Of a stretch of DNA of 64,000 nt, positions 27,871 through 37,960 are shown in pieces. Source of the DNA: Sphingomonas carotinifaciens (GTDB taxonomy: Bacteria; Pseudomonadota; Alphaproteobacteria; Sphingomonadales; Sphingomonadaceae); the NCBI RefSeq assembly GCF_009789535.1, contig NZ_WSUT01000005.1, positions 620,001 through 684,000 of the forward strand. Reading direction: 5' to 3'. The notes below the pieces were generated by a model, which saw only the letters and a list, made by a program, of their open reading frames with translations, ran no database searches and was not told the DNA's origin. The position numbers and the translations under genes were made by a program. Within the stretch, counting starts at the first letter, position 1. Each line of letters starts with the position of its first letter.

Positions 27871-28916
27871 GCGACGCCCGTGCCGCCGCCCGCGCGATCG
27901 ATGCCCTGCGCCGTGGCTGGCCGATCGCGATCGACGGGATCACGCTGCTCGCGGTGGAAACCGCCGATCCGGGACGGCTGGCGGCGTTCGATACCGAGGG
28001 GGCCGCGGGCATCCTGATCTCGTCGGGGCGCGCCGCGACGCTGAAGCTGGCCAACCAGGTGGAGGCCGCAGATCCCGATTCGCCGGTCCTGGTCGAACGC
28101 GCGCCGTGGATCGACTTCCCGGCCGCCACCGCATTGGCCGATCCGCAGCTCGATCTCGCGACGCCGCTGAAGGGGCCCTATCGCACGCTGCACCTGCCCG
28201 ATGCACGACCGGCGAGCGCCGCCCTGCGCCTTGCCCGCATTGCCGGGCTGCTCCCTGCCTTCTTCCTGGGCGGCACCGCGGCGCCGGAGGTTGCGCTCAC
28301 CGCAGCCGATATCGACGCGCACGAGGATGCCGACCGCCTCGCCATCGCCACGCGTGCCCGCCTGCCCGTCGCGGGGGCGGAGGACGCAGAGATCGTCGCC
28401 TTTCGATCGCCCGAAAGCGCGGACGAGCATGTCGCGCTGCTGATCGGCCAGCCGAATGGCGCGCCGCCGCTGGTACGCCTGCACAGCGAATGCCTGACCG
28501 GCGACGTGCTGGGCAGCCTGAAATGCGATTGCGGGCCCCAGCTTCATGCCGCGATCCACGCCATCGCCGACTCGGGCTGGGGCATCCTGCTCTATCTGCG
28601 GCAGGAGGGGCGCGGGATCGGCCTGGTCAACAAGCTGCGTGCCTATCGTCTGCAGGACCAGGGATTCGACACGGTCGATGCCAACACCCGGCTCGGCTTC
28701 GCGATCGATGCGCGGGACTTCGGCGTCGCGGCGCGCATGCTGGCGCTATTGGGGCAGGATGCGGTGCGGCTGTTGACCAACAACCCCGCCAAGGTCGCCG
28801 GGCTGGAGGCCGCCGGCATCGCCGTCGCCGAGCGCGTGCCGCACAAGCTGCCCCCCAATCCGCACAATGCGCAGTATCTCGCCACCAAGCGCGACCGCAC
28901 CGGCCACCAGCTATAG
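27867..28916 (+). CDS. ribA: GTP cyclohydrolase II with degenerate N-terminal RibB-like domain
   Basis: 349 residues from a GTG overlapping the xth stop. The C-terminal half is a normal RibA: VRLHSECLTGDVLGSLKCDC gives the zinc cysteines (C209, C220, C222), followed by LLYLRQEGRGIGL and VRLLTNNPAKV. It opens the riboflavin pathway by converting GTP to the pyrimidine intermediate. The N-terminal ~150 residues begin ARAIDALRRGWPIAIDG, like the start of RibB, but the catalytic DEDRENEGD motif is missing, so this half probably cannot make dihydroxybutanone phosphate. Such RibB-remnant RibA proteins occur in other alphaproteobacteria. RibA activity is near certain; the fate of the N-terminal half is inference. 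Confidence 0.92.
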   Translation: MSDARAAARAIDALRRGWPIAIDGITLLAVETADPGRLAAFDTEGAAGILISSGRAATLKLANQVEAADPDSPVLVERAPWIDFPAATALADPQLDLATPLKGPYRTLHLPDARPASAALRLARIAGLLPAFFLGGTAAPEVALTAADIDAHEDADRLAIATRARLPVAGAEDAEIVAFRSPESADEHVALLIGQPNGAPPLVRLHSECLTGDVLGSLKCDCGPQLHAAIHAIADSGWGILLYLRQEGRGIGLVNKLRAYRLQDQGFDTVDANTRLGFAIDARDFGVAARMLALLGQDAVRLLTNNPAKVAGLEAAGIAVAERVPHKLPPNPHNAQYLATKRDRTGHQL

Positions 28917-29708
28917 ATTGTCCTCGCGCAGCTTGCGCAGCCGGCCGTGGACGCCGCGGCATTCGCGCGACGGGCCGATCGCCCAGCTTCGGTCCGCCGC
29001 CTGCTGCGCCAGGTCGAGATGCGCCGGATCGCGGCGCAGTTCGTACAGGTCCAGCCACAAGGCGGCACGCTGCGTGAACAGCACCCCTTGCGCCGAGGAG
29101 GACAGGTCATGGTCGCGCCGTTGCAGGATTTCGGTGCCGGCCAGGGCGTTCTCGATTTCGCCGAGTTCGCGCAGGCACGCGACATGCTCGATCAGGATAT
29201 CGGCCGGAACGCTGCCTCCCGCCAACCGGCGCCAGTGATCGGTGAAGCGCAGGACGATGCGGGGCGACCCGTATTTGCGCGCCAGTGCGGTCGTCCGCCG
29301 GCGATCGGCCAGCTTTGGCAGCACGCCGCGTTCGATGCTGTCGATCGCGCCCGCCAGATCGGCGACGTCGCCCGCCTCGATCCGCCCCGCCATGCCGAAC
29401 GTCGCGATCCGCCGCACCGCCGCGTCCCGCGCGCGGTCGCCGTCGGTGACATTCGCCGCGATCGCCGCGCGCAGCCGGCCATCGGTGCTGACCACATAGC
29501 GGCCGCGCAGCGGATAGGCACGGACATGCCCGGCGCGGTCCTCGACATGGATCTGCAACGCATGAGGATCGCAGGACCGGATGACCATGGCGGCATCGGG
29601 ATCGTCGCGATAGGCGCTGCACCCCGGCAGGGCCGCCAGGATCGCCGCGGCTCCGGGGCGGGCAAGCAGGTCGGCGATCGCGTCGCCCTCGAACTCATCC
29701 TCGTCCAT
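28911..29708 (-). CDS. Conserved protein of unknown function, TPR-like helices
   Basis: 265 residues with an acidic start (MDEDEFEGDAIADLL), then Ala- and Arg-rich helices (ARDAAVRRIATFGMAG; DLYELRRDPAHLDLAQQAA) that look like TPR-type repeats in the last third. There is no signal peptide, membrane segment or catalytic motif. I do not recognise the family. It overlaps the end of ribA by six bases convergently and is followed by the HAD phosphatase, 20 bases away on the same strand. Confidence 0.6.
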   Translation of the reverse strand: MDEDEFEGDAIADLLARPGAAAILAALPGCSAYRDDPDAAMVIRSCDPHALQIHVEDRAGHVRAYPLRGRYVVSTDGRLRAAIAANVTDGDRARDAAVRRIATFGMAGRIEAGDVADLAGAIDSIERGVLPKLADRRRTTALARKYGSPRIVLRFTDHWRRLAGGSVPADILIEHVACLRELGEIENALAGTEILQRRDHDLSSSAQGVLFTQRAALWLDLYELRRDPAHLDLAQQAADRSWAIGPSRECRGVHGRLRKLREDNL

Positions 29709-29728
29709 CCCCCACTCCCCCCGATCGA

Positions 29729-30400
29729 TCAGTCGCCCAGCCCCAGCGCCGCCCGCACCCCAGCAAAATCATGCGCGATCGCCTGCACGCCCAGCGCCCG
29801 CAGGCGCGCGTCATGGCCGATGCCGCAATGTTGCCCGGCGCACAGGCCGATGACGAACGCCCCGCTTGCCACTGCGCCGGTCGCGCCGACCGGCGAATCC
29901 TCCAAGATCGCACACGCCCCGATCGGCACGCCCAGCCGGTCGGCGGCATAGAGATACAGGTCGGGCGCCGGCTTGCCGCGGGCGACATGCTCGCGCCCGC
30001 TATAGACATGCTCCCCAAACAGGTCGCGCAGCCCGATATGGCGCAGATGCCGGTCGATCCAGTCGCTATGGCTGGACGAGACGATCGCCTTGGGCAGGTC
30101 CGCCGGTAGCGACCGGACAAAGGCGACCGCGCCCGCCACCGCGTCCACACCCGCCTCCATCACGCGCCGATTTTCCACCTCGCGCGCCTCGCGGAAGCTG
30201 TCGGGCAAGGCACGACCGATCCGCGCCTCGATCGCCGACACGAAATCGGGTCCGGCCAGCCCCATATAATGCGCCATCGCCTCCTCGGGCGTATGCGGAT
30301 GACCATTGGCGCTCAGCCATTCGGCGAGATGGCGATTGCCCTCATATTCACTCTCGATCAGGACGCCGTCGAAATCGAACAGCAGCGCGTCATGGTTCAT
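29729..30400 (-). CDS. HAD-superfamily hydrolase (beta-phosphoglucomutase/phosphoglycolate phosphatase-like)
   Basis: 223 residues from MNHDALLFDFDGVLIESE. Motif I DFDGV (Asp9, Asp11), motif II in AIVSSSHSDW, Lys in GKPAPDLYLYAADRLG and the acidic motif ILEDSPVGATGAVASG are all present. It is a Mg-dependent phosphohydrolase or mutase of the HAD subfamily with a helical cap (residues ~20-85). The natural substrate cannot be told. It is encoded downstream of YggS with a four-base overlap, so both are likely one unit. Confidence 0.88.
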   Translation of the reverse strand: MNHDALLFDFDGVLIESEYEGNRHLAEWLSANGHPHTPEEAMAHYMGLAGPDFVSAIEARIGRALPDSFREAREVENRRVMEAGVDAVAGAVAFVRSLPADLPKAIVSSSHSDWIDRHLRHIGLRDLFGEHVYSGREHVARGKPAPDLYLYAADRLGVPIGACAILEDSPVGATGAVASGAFVIGLCAGQHCGIGHDARLRALGVQAIAHDFAGVRAALGLGD

Positions 30401-31062
30401 GCCCGCGCTCCGAACAGCGCGCTGCCGATGCGGACATGCGTCGCCCCGATCGTCACCGCGGTTTCGAAATCCTCGCTCATCCCCATGCTCAGGCCCTCCA
30501 GCCCGTGATCCCGCGCCAGTTTCGCCAGCAGGGCGAAATAGGGCGCCGCATCCAGTCCCGCCGGCGGCACCGCCATCAATCCTTTCACCGGCAATCCCGC
30601 GCTCTGTGCCCCGGCCAGCAACGCCGGCAGATCGGCGATCGCACATCCGCCCTTTTGCGCCTCTTCGCCGATATTCACCTGGATAAAGCAATCGGGCCGG
30701 CGACCCTGCCGCGCCATCGCCTCGGCCAGCGCCTGCACCAGTGACGGGCGATCGACGCTGTGGATCGCATTGAACAACGCCACCGCGTCCGCCGCCTTGT
30801 TCGACTGGAGCTGGCCGACCAGATGCAGCGTGACGTCGGGATAGGCCTCGCGCAGCGCCGGCCATTTGCCCTGCGCCTCCTGTACCCGATTCTCGCCGAA
30901 CACGCGGTGCCCTGCCTCCACCAGCGGCAGGATCGCTTCGGGGCCTTGCGTCTTGGAGATCGCGATCAGCGTCACCGCATCCGGCCGGCGGTCGGCGATG
31001 CGGGCGGATCGGGCGATACGGTCGGTGATGGCGGCAAGTGCGCCGGCGCTGTCCTCGGTCAT
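30397..31062 (-). CDS. YggS-family pyridoxal-phosphate homeostasis protein
   Basis: 221 residues; an upstream in-frame TTG/ATG extension to 31140 is less likely, since family members start near MTEDSAGALAAI. PLP-binding features: TLIAISKTQ (Lys), FGENRVQEAQGKWP, LHLVGQLQSNKAAD, IHSVDR, and SMGMSEDFETAVTIGATHVRIGS. It is a single-domain PLP protein that balances free vitamin B6 and amino acid pools. It is 22 bases from, and divergent to, the ThiE/TenI-like gene. Confidence 0.94.
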   Translation of the reverse strand: MTEDSAGALAAITDRIARSARIADRRPDAVTLIAISKTQGPEAILPLVEAGHRVFGENRVQEAQGKWPALREAYPDVTLHLVGQLQSNKAADAVALFNAIHSVDRPSLVQALAEAMARQGRRPDCFIQVNIGEEAQKGGCAIADLPALLAGAQSAGLPVKGLMAVPPAGLDAAPYFALLAKLARDHGLEGLSMGMSEDFETAVTIGATHVRIGSALFGARA

Positions 31063-31084
31063 GCCGTGCGCTATAAGCCGGGCG

Positions 31085-31621
31085 ATGGCCCACCGATACC
31101 CCGTGACCTGGCTGATGACCGACGAGCGGCTGGGCGACACGCTATGGCGGGCGCTCCGCGCGCTGCCGCCGGGATCGGGCGTCGTGTTCCGGCATTATGC
31201 CACTCCGCGCCGCGCCCGCCACGCGCTGCTGCGTCGCCTATGGCGGTTGACCCGGGCAAGACGGCTGGTGCTGGTGGTCGCCCGTGGCCCGGCGATCGGT
31301 GAAGGACGTCATGCCGCCCCCTGCTCGGCCGGGCTTACGACCTGGCCGGCACATGACGACCGCGAGGCGATCATCGCATCGCGCGCGGGCGCGGACATGC
31401 TGTTCGTCTCGCCCGTCCACCCCACCCGCTCGCATCCGGGCGAAGGCGCACTGGGCGCGGGCCGGGCCGCGCGAATCGGCTCACGCCTCGATCTGCCGCG
31501 GATCGCCCTAGGCGGTATGGACGCCCGGCGATTCAGGCGCCTGCGCGGATTTCACGGATGGGCAGCGATCGACGCCTGGCGGCCCTGCCCCGATCAGAAG
31601 CGGAAGGCAGTGCCCAGATAA
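31085..31621 (+). CDS. Thiamine-phosphate synthase/TenI-like protein, short
   Basis: 178 residues starting MAHRYPVTWLMTDERLGDTL. The TIM-barrel motifs of the ThiE/TenI family are visible: ITS-like REAIIASRAGADMLFVSPVHP, the TRSHPGEGALG loop, and LPRIALGGMDARRF near the end. It is shorter than ThiE (about 210 residues) and lacks the clear pyrophosphate-binding residues, so it may be a diverged TenI-like paralogue. Its end overlaps the neighbouring minus-strand beta-barrel gene by 28 bases. Confidence 0.7.
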   Translation: MAHRYPVTWLMTDERLGDTLWRALRALPPGSGVVFRHYATPRRARHALLRRLWRLTRARRLVLVVARGPAIGEGRHAAPCSAGLTTWPAHDDREAIIASRAGADMLFVSPVHPTRSHPGEGALGAGRAARIGSRLDLPRIALGGMDARRFRRLRGFHGWAAIDAWRPCPDQKRKAVPR

Positions 31622-32301
31622 ACGGCCTGGCTGTCGCGGCGTTCGTCGACGCGCGTCAGGCGCTCCCGATCGGAGCGATACCGCACGCCCGCCGTCACAT
31701 CCAGGTTGCGGGTCAGCGAATAGGAGCCGCCGACATCCAGCGCATAGCTGGACATGTCATCGACCAGAGCCGGGCCATTCTGCATCGGCCGGTCGGCCAT
31801 CGCCTTCACCCGGCCGGTGAAGCGCGTGCCCGAATAGCTGACCGCGACATCGGCGGCCTCGCGGCTGCCGGGCAGGCCCGCCAGATCGACGCGATTGACG
31901 TCGCCCGACACCGCAAACTGCTTCCAGCCGACAGCGACGCCCAGATTATAGGAGATCGGCGTCAGCCCGACGACCGGCGACGTGACCGCCGCAACCTTGG
32001 TTTCGGCGGATCGGCTGGTCTGCGCCTTTACCGCGACGCTGACCGAGCGATTCCCGCGCTGGGTCTCGGCCGGCGTGAAGCGGAAGTCGCCCGCATCGAT
32101 CCCGCCGCGTGCGAAGACAGCAGCGAGTCGCGGGTCGGCCGACGACGGCGTGAAGCCCGCGCCTCCGCGGAACGAGAAGCCGGCGCGCTTGGGTGGCAGC
32201 TTGTTGCGCACTTCGGTGGCGCCGAACGCAGGCGCGACGAGCGCACCGGCAGCGACCAGCGCTCCCGCAGCAATCCCGATCATCACCCGACCGATCTTCA
32301 C
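31594..32301 (-). CDS. Outer-membrane beta-barrel-like exported protein
   Basis: 235 residues from a GTG preceded by GAGGGG seven bases away (VKIGRVMIGIAAGALVAAGA), a signal peptide ending at PAFGA (about residue 27). The body has repeated amphipathic strands (VSVAVKAQTSR, YNLGVAVGWKQFAVSG, DVAVSYSGTRFTGRVKA), and the chain ends in YLGTAFRF with a terminal Phe, the signature recognised by the BAM complex. The role is unknown. Its 3' end lies inside the ThiE/TenI-like gene on the other strand. Confidence 0.72.
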   Translation of the reverse strand: MKIGRVMIGIAAGALVAAGALVAPAFGATEVRNKLPPKRAGFSFRGGAGFTPSSADPRLAAVFARGGIDAGDFRFTPAETQRGNRSVSVAVKAQTSRSAETKVAAVTSPVVGLTPISYNLGVAVGWKQFAVSGDVNRVDLAGLPGSREAADVAVSYSGTRFTGRVKAMADRPMQNGPALVDDMSSYALDVGGSYSLTRNLDVTAGVRYRSDRERLTRVDERRDSQAVYLGTAFRF

Positions 32302-32537
32302 GACCGAACCCCTCAGCTCCCCTGTGGAAGATGCGCCTAACACGAAATGCCCCGGTAGCGATCCCATTCAAGAGGAGAGTTATACGATTCCCGGCCGAAT
32401 CTGCCCGAGTGTTGCATTACTCACACAATGCGGGCCCTTGGCTCCGGGCCAGGGCGTGGTGCCGCCACCGCTTGCCGGGGTGACGGCGCCCCTGTAGAGG
32501 CCGTATCAACCCTTATTCCTATTTCAGGATGTTGCCG

Positions 32538-32972
32538 ATGCTTCGCCGTTCAGCCACCGCGTTCGCGGTTCTTGCCGCCTTGTCGCTGGGCGCCTGTGCC
32601 GGCGGCGGCGATCGGCCCACGGGCGATCTGGCGGCGTCCAAGGTCACCACGATCGGCGTGAACAGCTATCTGTGGCGCGCCAGCCTCGATGCGCTCAGCT
32701 TCATGCCGCTGGTGCAGACCGATTCCAATGGCGGCGTCATCGTCACCGACTGGTACGTCAATCCGCAGGTCCCGACCGAGCGGATGAAGGTCACCGTCAC
32801 CATCCTCGACCAGGATCTGCGTGCCGATGCGCTGCGCGTCGCGGCGCTGCGCGAGGTGAACCGCGGGGGCCAGTGGGTGGCCGCGCCCGTCGCGGCGGCA
32901 ACCACGCAGAAGCTGGAAGACATCATCCTGACCAAGGCACGCGACCTGCGCCGCGGCGCCATTTCGGGCTAA
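32538..32972 (+). CDS. DUF3576 lipoprotein upstream of leuS
   Basis: 144 residues from MLRRSATAFAVLAALSLGAC, a lipoprotein signal with lipobox LGAC. AGGA eight bases upstream supports this ATG over the one at 32529, which has no ribosome site. The conserved IGVNSYLWRASLDALSFMPL and VIVTDWYVNPQVPTERMKV segments are DUF3576 signatures. This family commonly sits just ahead of leuS in alphaproteobacteria; the function is unknown. It is nine bases from leuS, and so probably co-transcribed. Confidence 0.9.
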   Translation: MLRRSATAFAVLAALSLGACAGGGDRPTGDLAASKVTTIGVNSYLWRASLDALSFMPLVQTDSNGGVIVTDWYVNPQVPTERMKVTVTILDQDLRADALRVAALREVNRGGQWVAAPVAAATTQKLEDIILTKARDLRRGAISG

Positions 32973-32981
32973 GCGGCGACC

Positions 32982-35489
32982 ATGGCTTCGCGTTTCAACG
33001 CGCTCAAGGCGGATGCGGCGTGGCAGCGCGTCTGGGAAGACCGACGTACCTTTGCCGCCGACGATCATAGTCCAAAGCCGCGTACCTATGTGCTGGAGAT
33101 GTTCCCCTACCCGTCGGGGCGCATCCATATGGGCCATGTCCGCAACTACACGATGGGCGACGTGCTGGCACGCTATCGGCGAATGACGGGGCATGAGGTC
33201 CTTCACCCGATGGGCTGGGACGCGTTCGGCATGCCCGCCGAAAACGCCGCCATGGAAAAGGGCGTGCATCCCGGCGGCTGGACCCGCGACAACATCGCCA
33301 CGATGCGCGCACAGTTGAAGCGGCTCGGCTTCGCGCTCGACTGGACGCGTGAGCTCGCCACCTGCGAGCCGAACTATTACGGCCACGAACAGGCGCTGTT
33401 CCTCGACCTGCTGGCGGCGGGCCTCGTCTATCGCAAGGAATCGGCGGTCAACTGGGACCCGGTCGACATGACCGTGCTCGCCAACGAGCAGGTGATCGAC
33501 GGTCGCGGCTGGCGCTCGGGCGCGCTCGTCGAGAAGCGCAAGCTGAACCAGTGGTTCCTGAAGATCACGCAATTCGGCGACGAACTGCTGGAAGGGCTCA
33601 CCACGCTCGATCACTGGCCCGACAAGGTCAAGCTGATGCAGGAAAACTGGATCGGCCGCAGCCGGGGCCTTACCTTCCGCTTCGCGCCCAATGCGCCGCT
33701 GGCCGACCCGATCGAGGTCTATTCGACACGCCCCGACACGATTTTCGGTGCCAGCTTCGTGGCGATCGCCGCGGATCACCCGGTCGCGCAGGCACTGGCC
33801 GCCGGCAATGCCGACGCCGCCGCTTTCATCCAGCGGTGCAAGGAAGGCGGCACCACGGCTGCCGAGCTGGAAACGCAGGAGAAGCTGGGCTTCGACACCG
33901 GCTACACCGTGGCGCATCCCTTCGATCCCGCATGGGCACTGCCGGTCTACATCGCCAACTTCGTGCTGATGGATTACGGCACCGGCGCGGTGATGGGCGT
34001 GCCGGCGCATGACCAGCGCGATCTGGATTTCGCGCGCAAATACGGGCTCGACGTACGCCGCGTCGTGGCCGACGGTGACGCGGTCGATCCGGTGTTCCAG
34101 GGCGATACCGCCTATACCGGTGCCGGCACCATCGTGAACTCCGCGCTGCTCGACGGCATGACCGTCGAGGATGCCAAGCGGGCCGTGATCACCCGGGCCG
34201 AGGGCGGAGGCTGGGGTCAGGGCTCTACCGTCTTCCGCCTGCGCGACTGGGGTGTCAGTCGCCAGCGCTACTGGGGCACGCCGATCCCGATCATCCATTG
34301 CCAGGATTGCGGCGCGGTTCCGGTCCCCAAGGACCAGTTGCCCGTCACCCTGCCCGAGGACGTGTCCTTTGCCGTGCCCGGCAATCCGCTCGACCGGCAC
34401 GCGACGTGGAAGCACGTCGCCTGTCCCGCCTGCGGCAAGGATGCGGTACGCGAAACCGACACGCTCGACACCTTTGTCGATTCGTCCTGGTACTTCATCC
34501 GCTTCGCCAGCCAGCCCGACGACAGGCCCTTTGACCGTGCGGTCGCCGAGCGCTGGCTGCCCGTGGGGCAGTATATCGGCGGGGTCGAGCATGCGATCCT
34601 GCATCTGCTCTATGCCCGCTTCTGGACGCGTGCGCTGAAACATATCGGCCTGATCGACGTGGCCGAACCCTTTGCCGGCCTGTTCACGCAGGGCATGGTG
34701 ACGCACGAGACGTACAAGTCGTGGGACAATCGCTGGCTCTCGCCCGCCGAGGTCGAGAATGGCATCGAGATCGCCAGCGGCAAGCCGATTACCGTCGGAC
34801 GCATCGAGAAGATGTCCAAGTCCAAGAAGAACACGGTCGATCCGGAGCCCATCGTCGACCAGTATGGCGCCGACGCGGTGCGCTGGTTCATGCTGTCCGA
34901 CAGCCCGCCCGAACGCGATCTCCCTTGGTCAGAGGCCGGTATCGAGGGCTCGTGGCGCTTCGTGCAGCGTTTGTGGCGCCTGTTCGAGAATGTCGGCGAA
35001 ACCGGCAGCGACGCGCCCGACAAGGCACTGGCCCGCAAGCTGCACCAGACCATCGCCGGCGTGGCCGAGGATATCGAAGCGCTGGCCTTCAACAAGGCGG
35101 TGGCCAAGCTGTACGAGCTGGTCAACGCGGTGGAAAAGGCACCGGCAGGCGTGACCCGGACCGATGCGATCCGCACCCTGTTGCTGCTCGTGGCGCCGAT
35201 GGTGCCGCATCTCGCCGAGGAAGCCTGGGCGACGATCGGCACCGGCGGCCTGATTGCCGATGCGCCGTGGCCCAGCGTCGATGCCGCGCTGCTGGTGGAG
35301 GACGAGGTGACGATCGCGATCCAGGTCAATGGAAAGCTGCGCGATACCCTGACCGTGCCCAAGGGCATGGCAAAGGACAGGCTGGAGGAAGCGGCCTTGG
35401 CTTCCGAGCGCATCGTCCAGTTGCTGGAGGGCAAGGCGCCGCGCAAGGTCATCGTCGTGCCTGACCGTCTGGTCAACGTCGTCGCATGA
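32982..35489 (+). CDS. leuS: Leucyl-tRNA synthetase
   Basis: 835 residues, normal for the bacterial enzyme. The HIGH site is HMGH at 49-52, the KMSKS site is at 610-614 followed by KKNTVDP, and the CP1 editing domain lies between about residues 225 and 400 ([17 protein letters not shown] [12 protein letters not shown]). The C terminus has the tRNA-binding domain. It charges tRNA-Leu and proofreads. lptE overlaps its stop (ATGA). Confidence 0.97.
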   Translation: MASRFNALKADAAWQRVWEDRRTFAADDHSPKPRTYVLEMFPYPSGRIHMGHVRNYTMGDVLARYRRMTGHEVLHPMGWDAFGMPAENAAMEKGVHPGGWTRDNIATMRAQLKRLGFALDWTRELATCEPNYYGHEQALFLDLLAAGLVYRKESAVNWDPVDMTVLANEQVIDGRGWRSGALVEKRKLNQWFLKITQFGDELLEGLTTLDHWPDKVKLMQENWIGRSRGLTFRFAPNAPLADPIEVYSTRPDTIFGASFVAIAADHPVAQALAAGNADAAAFIQRCKEGGTTAAELETQEKLGFDTGYTVAHPFDPAWALPVYIANFVLMDYGTGAVMGVPAHDQRDLDFARKYGLDVRRVVADGDAVDPVFQGDTAYTGAGTIVNSALLDGMTVEDAKRAVITRAEGGGWGQGSTVFRLRDWGVSRQRYWGTPIPIIHCQDCGAVPVPKDQLPVTLPEDVSFAVPGNPLDRHATWKHVACPACGKDAVRETDTLDTFVDSSWYFIRFASQPDDRPFDRAVAERWLPVGQYIGGVEHAILHLLYARFWTRALKHIGLIDVAEPFAGLFTQGMVTHETYKSWDNRWLSPAEVENGIEIASGKPITVGRIEKMSKSKKNTVDPEPIVDQYGADAVRWFMLSDSPPERDLPWSEAGIEGSWRFVQRLWRLFENVGETGSDAPDKALARKLHQTIAGVAEDIEALAFNKAVAKLYELVNAVEKAPAGVTRTDAIRTLLLLVAPMVPHLAEEAWATIGTGGLIADAPWPSVDAALLVEDEVTIAIQVNGKLRDTLTVPKGMAKDRLEEAALASERIVQLLEGKAPRKVIVVPDRLVNVVA

Positions 35490-35995
35490 AAGCCCCCCTT
35501 GCCCTGATGGCGCTTAGCCTGACGCTTGCCGGCTGCGGGCTGAAGCCGCTGTATGCCGGCGGCGGCAGCGGCGCGGTCGCCAACGCGCTGACCCAGGTCG
35601 AGGTCGCCCCGATCGAGGGCAAGGCCGGCTGGCTGGTTGGCAACGCCCTGCGCGACCGGCTGGTCGGCGGCGGTGGTGATGGCAGCGGCGGCGCGCGCTA
35701 TCGTCTCGATGTGCGTCTCGATGACCAGATCCGCGGACTCGGCGTGCGTGCTGATGACAGCGTGACGCGGGAGCGGCGTACGCTGCGCGCGCGCTATCAA
35801 TTGATCGACACCGGCAACAACGCGGTGCTGCTCGATGCCAGCGCGGGGTCAGATGCGGGGATCGACGTGGTGCAGTCTGAATATGCCACGATTGCGGCGG
35901 AAAACACGGCACTGGAACGACTTTCCGAGATCGTCGCCGACCAGATCGTCGCCCGCCTCGCCACCTACGCGCGCACTCAACCAACCGCCCCGTGA
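35486..35995 (+). CDS. lptE: LPS assembly lipoprotein LptE
   Basis: 169 residues with signal [17 protein letters not shown], lipobox LAGC. The GLKPLYAGG start of the mature protein and the [21 protein letters not shown] segment fit LptE, the outer-membrane plug partner of LptD. It is located between leuS and holA, with overlaps ATGA before and GTGA after, the standard alphaproteobacterial arrangement. Confidence 0.9.
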   Translation: MKAPLALMALSLTLAGCGLKPLYAGGGSGAVANALTQVEVAPIEGKAGWLVGNALRDRLVGGGGDGSGGARYRLDVRLDDQIRGLGVRADDSVTRERRTLRARYQLIDTGNNAVLLDASAGSDAGIDVVQSEYATIAAENTALERLSEIVADQIVARLATYARTQPTAP

Positions 35996-37011
35996 AAGCC
36001 AGCTCCAACCAGATCCGTCAGGCACTGGATAAGCCCAGCCCCGATATCCGCCTCTACCTCCTACACGGTCCCGACGAAGCGACCGCCGCCGATCTCGCCC
36101 ATCGCCTAGCCAAAGCGATGGGGCCAGAGGCCGAACGGATCGACCTTGATCCCGCGACCTTGAAGAACGATCCTGCGCGTCTGGCGGATGAAGCCGCCTC
36201 GCTGTCCCTATTCGGTGGGGCGCGTTACGTGCGCGTCACGGCGGTGGGCGAAGAGGGTTTGGCGGCCTTTTCGACGCTGCTCGATGCGGATCGTGCCGGT
36301 AATCCGGTCGTTGCGATCGCGCCAAGCGTCAAGACCAGCGCCCGCATCGTCAAGTTGGCGACCGATTCGCCCCGTGCGATGGCATTCGGATGTTACGCGC
36401 CCAGCGCCGCCGATGCAGAGCGGATGGTCATGATGCTGGCCGGTGAATTGGGGATGCGCCCCACCACAGGCGTTGCCCGGCGGCTGGTGGATGCAACCGC
36501 GGCCGACCGTTCCGTCCTGATGCGGGAACTGGAAAAGCTGGCACTGTATCTCGACGCAGCACCGGATCGCGTTCGCGAGCTTGATCACGACGCTCTCGAC
36601 GCCGTGGGTGCCGATCTCGGCGAAGCGGAGATGGGCCAGGCGGTCGAGGCCGTCGTCGAGGGTCGCGTCGCCGATCTGGGCGGCGAATTGACACTGCTGG
36701 ATGAGGGGGGCGCCTCCCCCATCCCCTGGTTACGCGCTCTTTCCCGCCGTCTGGTCGCGCTGGCGGAGATGCGGGCCGATATCGAAACCGGCGAACCAGT
36801 GGATGCCGTCATGAAGCGTCACCGCGTCTTCTTCCGCGATGAGGCACAGACAGCCCGTGCGCTACGCCGGTGGACGCCCATGATGCTCTCCCGTGCGCTG
36901 GCCCGCATTCGCGCGGCCGAGCGCGCCGTTGTCGCGCCCGGCAATGCCGGATCGGTTCTTGCCGAAGCGGAAGCGACGGTGATCGCCCAAGGTATCGCTC
37001 GACGCGGCTGA
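35992..37011 (+). CDS. holA: DNA polymerase III delta subunit
   Basis: 339 residues from GTG ([12 protein letters not shown], with V as the encoded first codon) overlapping the lptE stop. RLYLLHGPDEATAADLA, ASLSLFGGARYVRV and the AVGADLGEAEMGQAVEAVVEG middle are typical for HolA, the clamp-loader subunit that opens the beta clamp. It ends five bases from the convergent parB stop. The overall length and order leuS-lptE-holA support it. Confidence 0.93.
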   Translation: MKASSNQIRQALDKPSPDIRLYLLHGPDEATAADLAHRLAKAMGPEAERIDLDPATLKNDPARLADEAASLSLFGGARYVRVTAVGEEGLAAFSTLLDADRAGNPVVAIAPSVKTSARIVKLATDSPRAMAFGCYAPSAADAERMVMMLAGELGMRPTTGVARRLVDATAADRSVLMRELEKLALYLDAAPDRVRELDHDALDAVGADLGEAEMGQAVEAVVEGRVADLGGELTLLDEGGASPIPWLRALSRRLVALAEMRADIETGEPVDAVMKRHRVFFRDEAQTARALRRWTPMMLSRALARIRAAERAVVAPGNAGSVLAEAEATVIAQGIARRG

Positions 37012-37015
37012 TCGC

Positions 37016-37960
37016 CTAAATGCCTTCTCCGGTCAGTCGCTGGCACACCATGTCCAGTTGATCGAGTGTCGAGTAGCTCAAGGTCAGCGTCCCACCTTCC
37101 CCGGAATGCGCTATCCTCACCGACAGGCCGAGCAGGTCAGCAAGTTGATTCTCCAACGCTGCAATATCGGCATCAGGGGAATCCATGCTCGTCCCGCCGG
37201 TGCCGGTGCCGGCGTTGCGTGTTGCGCCGCCTGCGTCCCGCTGGCCCTCACTCGTCGATGCCCTGCCCTTCGCCTCGCGGGTCAGCTTTTCGGTTTCCCG
37301 AACGGACAAGCCACGGCTTACCACCTGATCGGCCAAGCCTTCCACGTCCTGCGCGCCGAGCAAGGCGCGTGCATGCCCCATGGACAGCGATCCATCCACC
37401 ACCTGTGCCTGCACACTCGCCGGCAGTTCCAGCAGGCGCAACAGATTGGCGACATGGCTGCGCGATTTGTGGACGATCTTCGCCAGAGCCTCCTGCGTGT
37501 GACCGAACTCGCCGGCCAATCGCTGATAGGCTTGTGCCTCCTCGATCGCGTTCAGATCCTGCCGCTGAATATTCTCGACAAGTGCAATTTCCAGCGTCTC
37601 GGCGTCGTTGAACTCGCGAACGACGACGGGCACCTCGTGCAGTCTGGCACGTTGCGCCGCCCGCCAGCGTCGCTCTCCAGCGACGATCTGATATTCTTTG
37701 CCATGCGGGCGCACGACGATCGGCTGGATCAGTCCACGTGCTGCGATCGATCCCGCAAGTTCGTCCAGCGCCGCTTCATCAAACCGGCGGCGCGGCTGAT
37801 CCGGATGTGGCGACAAGGCACCGACGGGCAGCATACGCACGCCGGACTGCGACTGGTCCATCCCCGGCTTGACCGGCGCCTCACGCGCGATCTCACCCAA
37901 CAGCGCGTTCAGGCCACGGCCAAGGCCGGGACGCGGGCGCTTGGCCGTTTCCGTGCTCAT
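37016..37960 (-). CDS. parB: Chromosome partitioning protein ParB
   Basis: 314 residues from MSTETAKRPRPGLGRGLNAL. The N-terminal ParA-contact GLGRGLNALL, the CTPase/ParB box (GLIQPIVVRP, IVAGERRWRAAQRA), the helix-turn-helix around TQEALAKIVHKSRSHVANLL, and a C-terminal dimer part ending LTGEGI are visible. It loads at the two parS sites and spreads. The start overlaps the parA stop by four bases. Confidence 0.97.
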   Translation of the reverse strand: MSTETAKRPRPGLGRGLNALLGEIAREAPVKPGMDQSQSGVRMLPVGALSPHPDQPRRRFDEAALDELAGSIAARGLIQPIVVRPHGKEYQIVAGERRWRAAQRARLHEVPVVVREFNDAETLEIALVENIQRQDLNAIEEAQAYQRLAGEFGHTQEALAKIVHKSRSHVANLLRLLELPASVQAQVVDGSLSMGHARALLGAQDVEGLADQVVSRGLSVRETEKLTREAKGRASTSEGQRDAGGATRNAGTGTGGTSMDSPDADIAALENQLADLLGLSVRIAHSGEGGTLTLSYSTLDQLDMVCQRLTGEGI

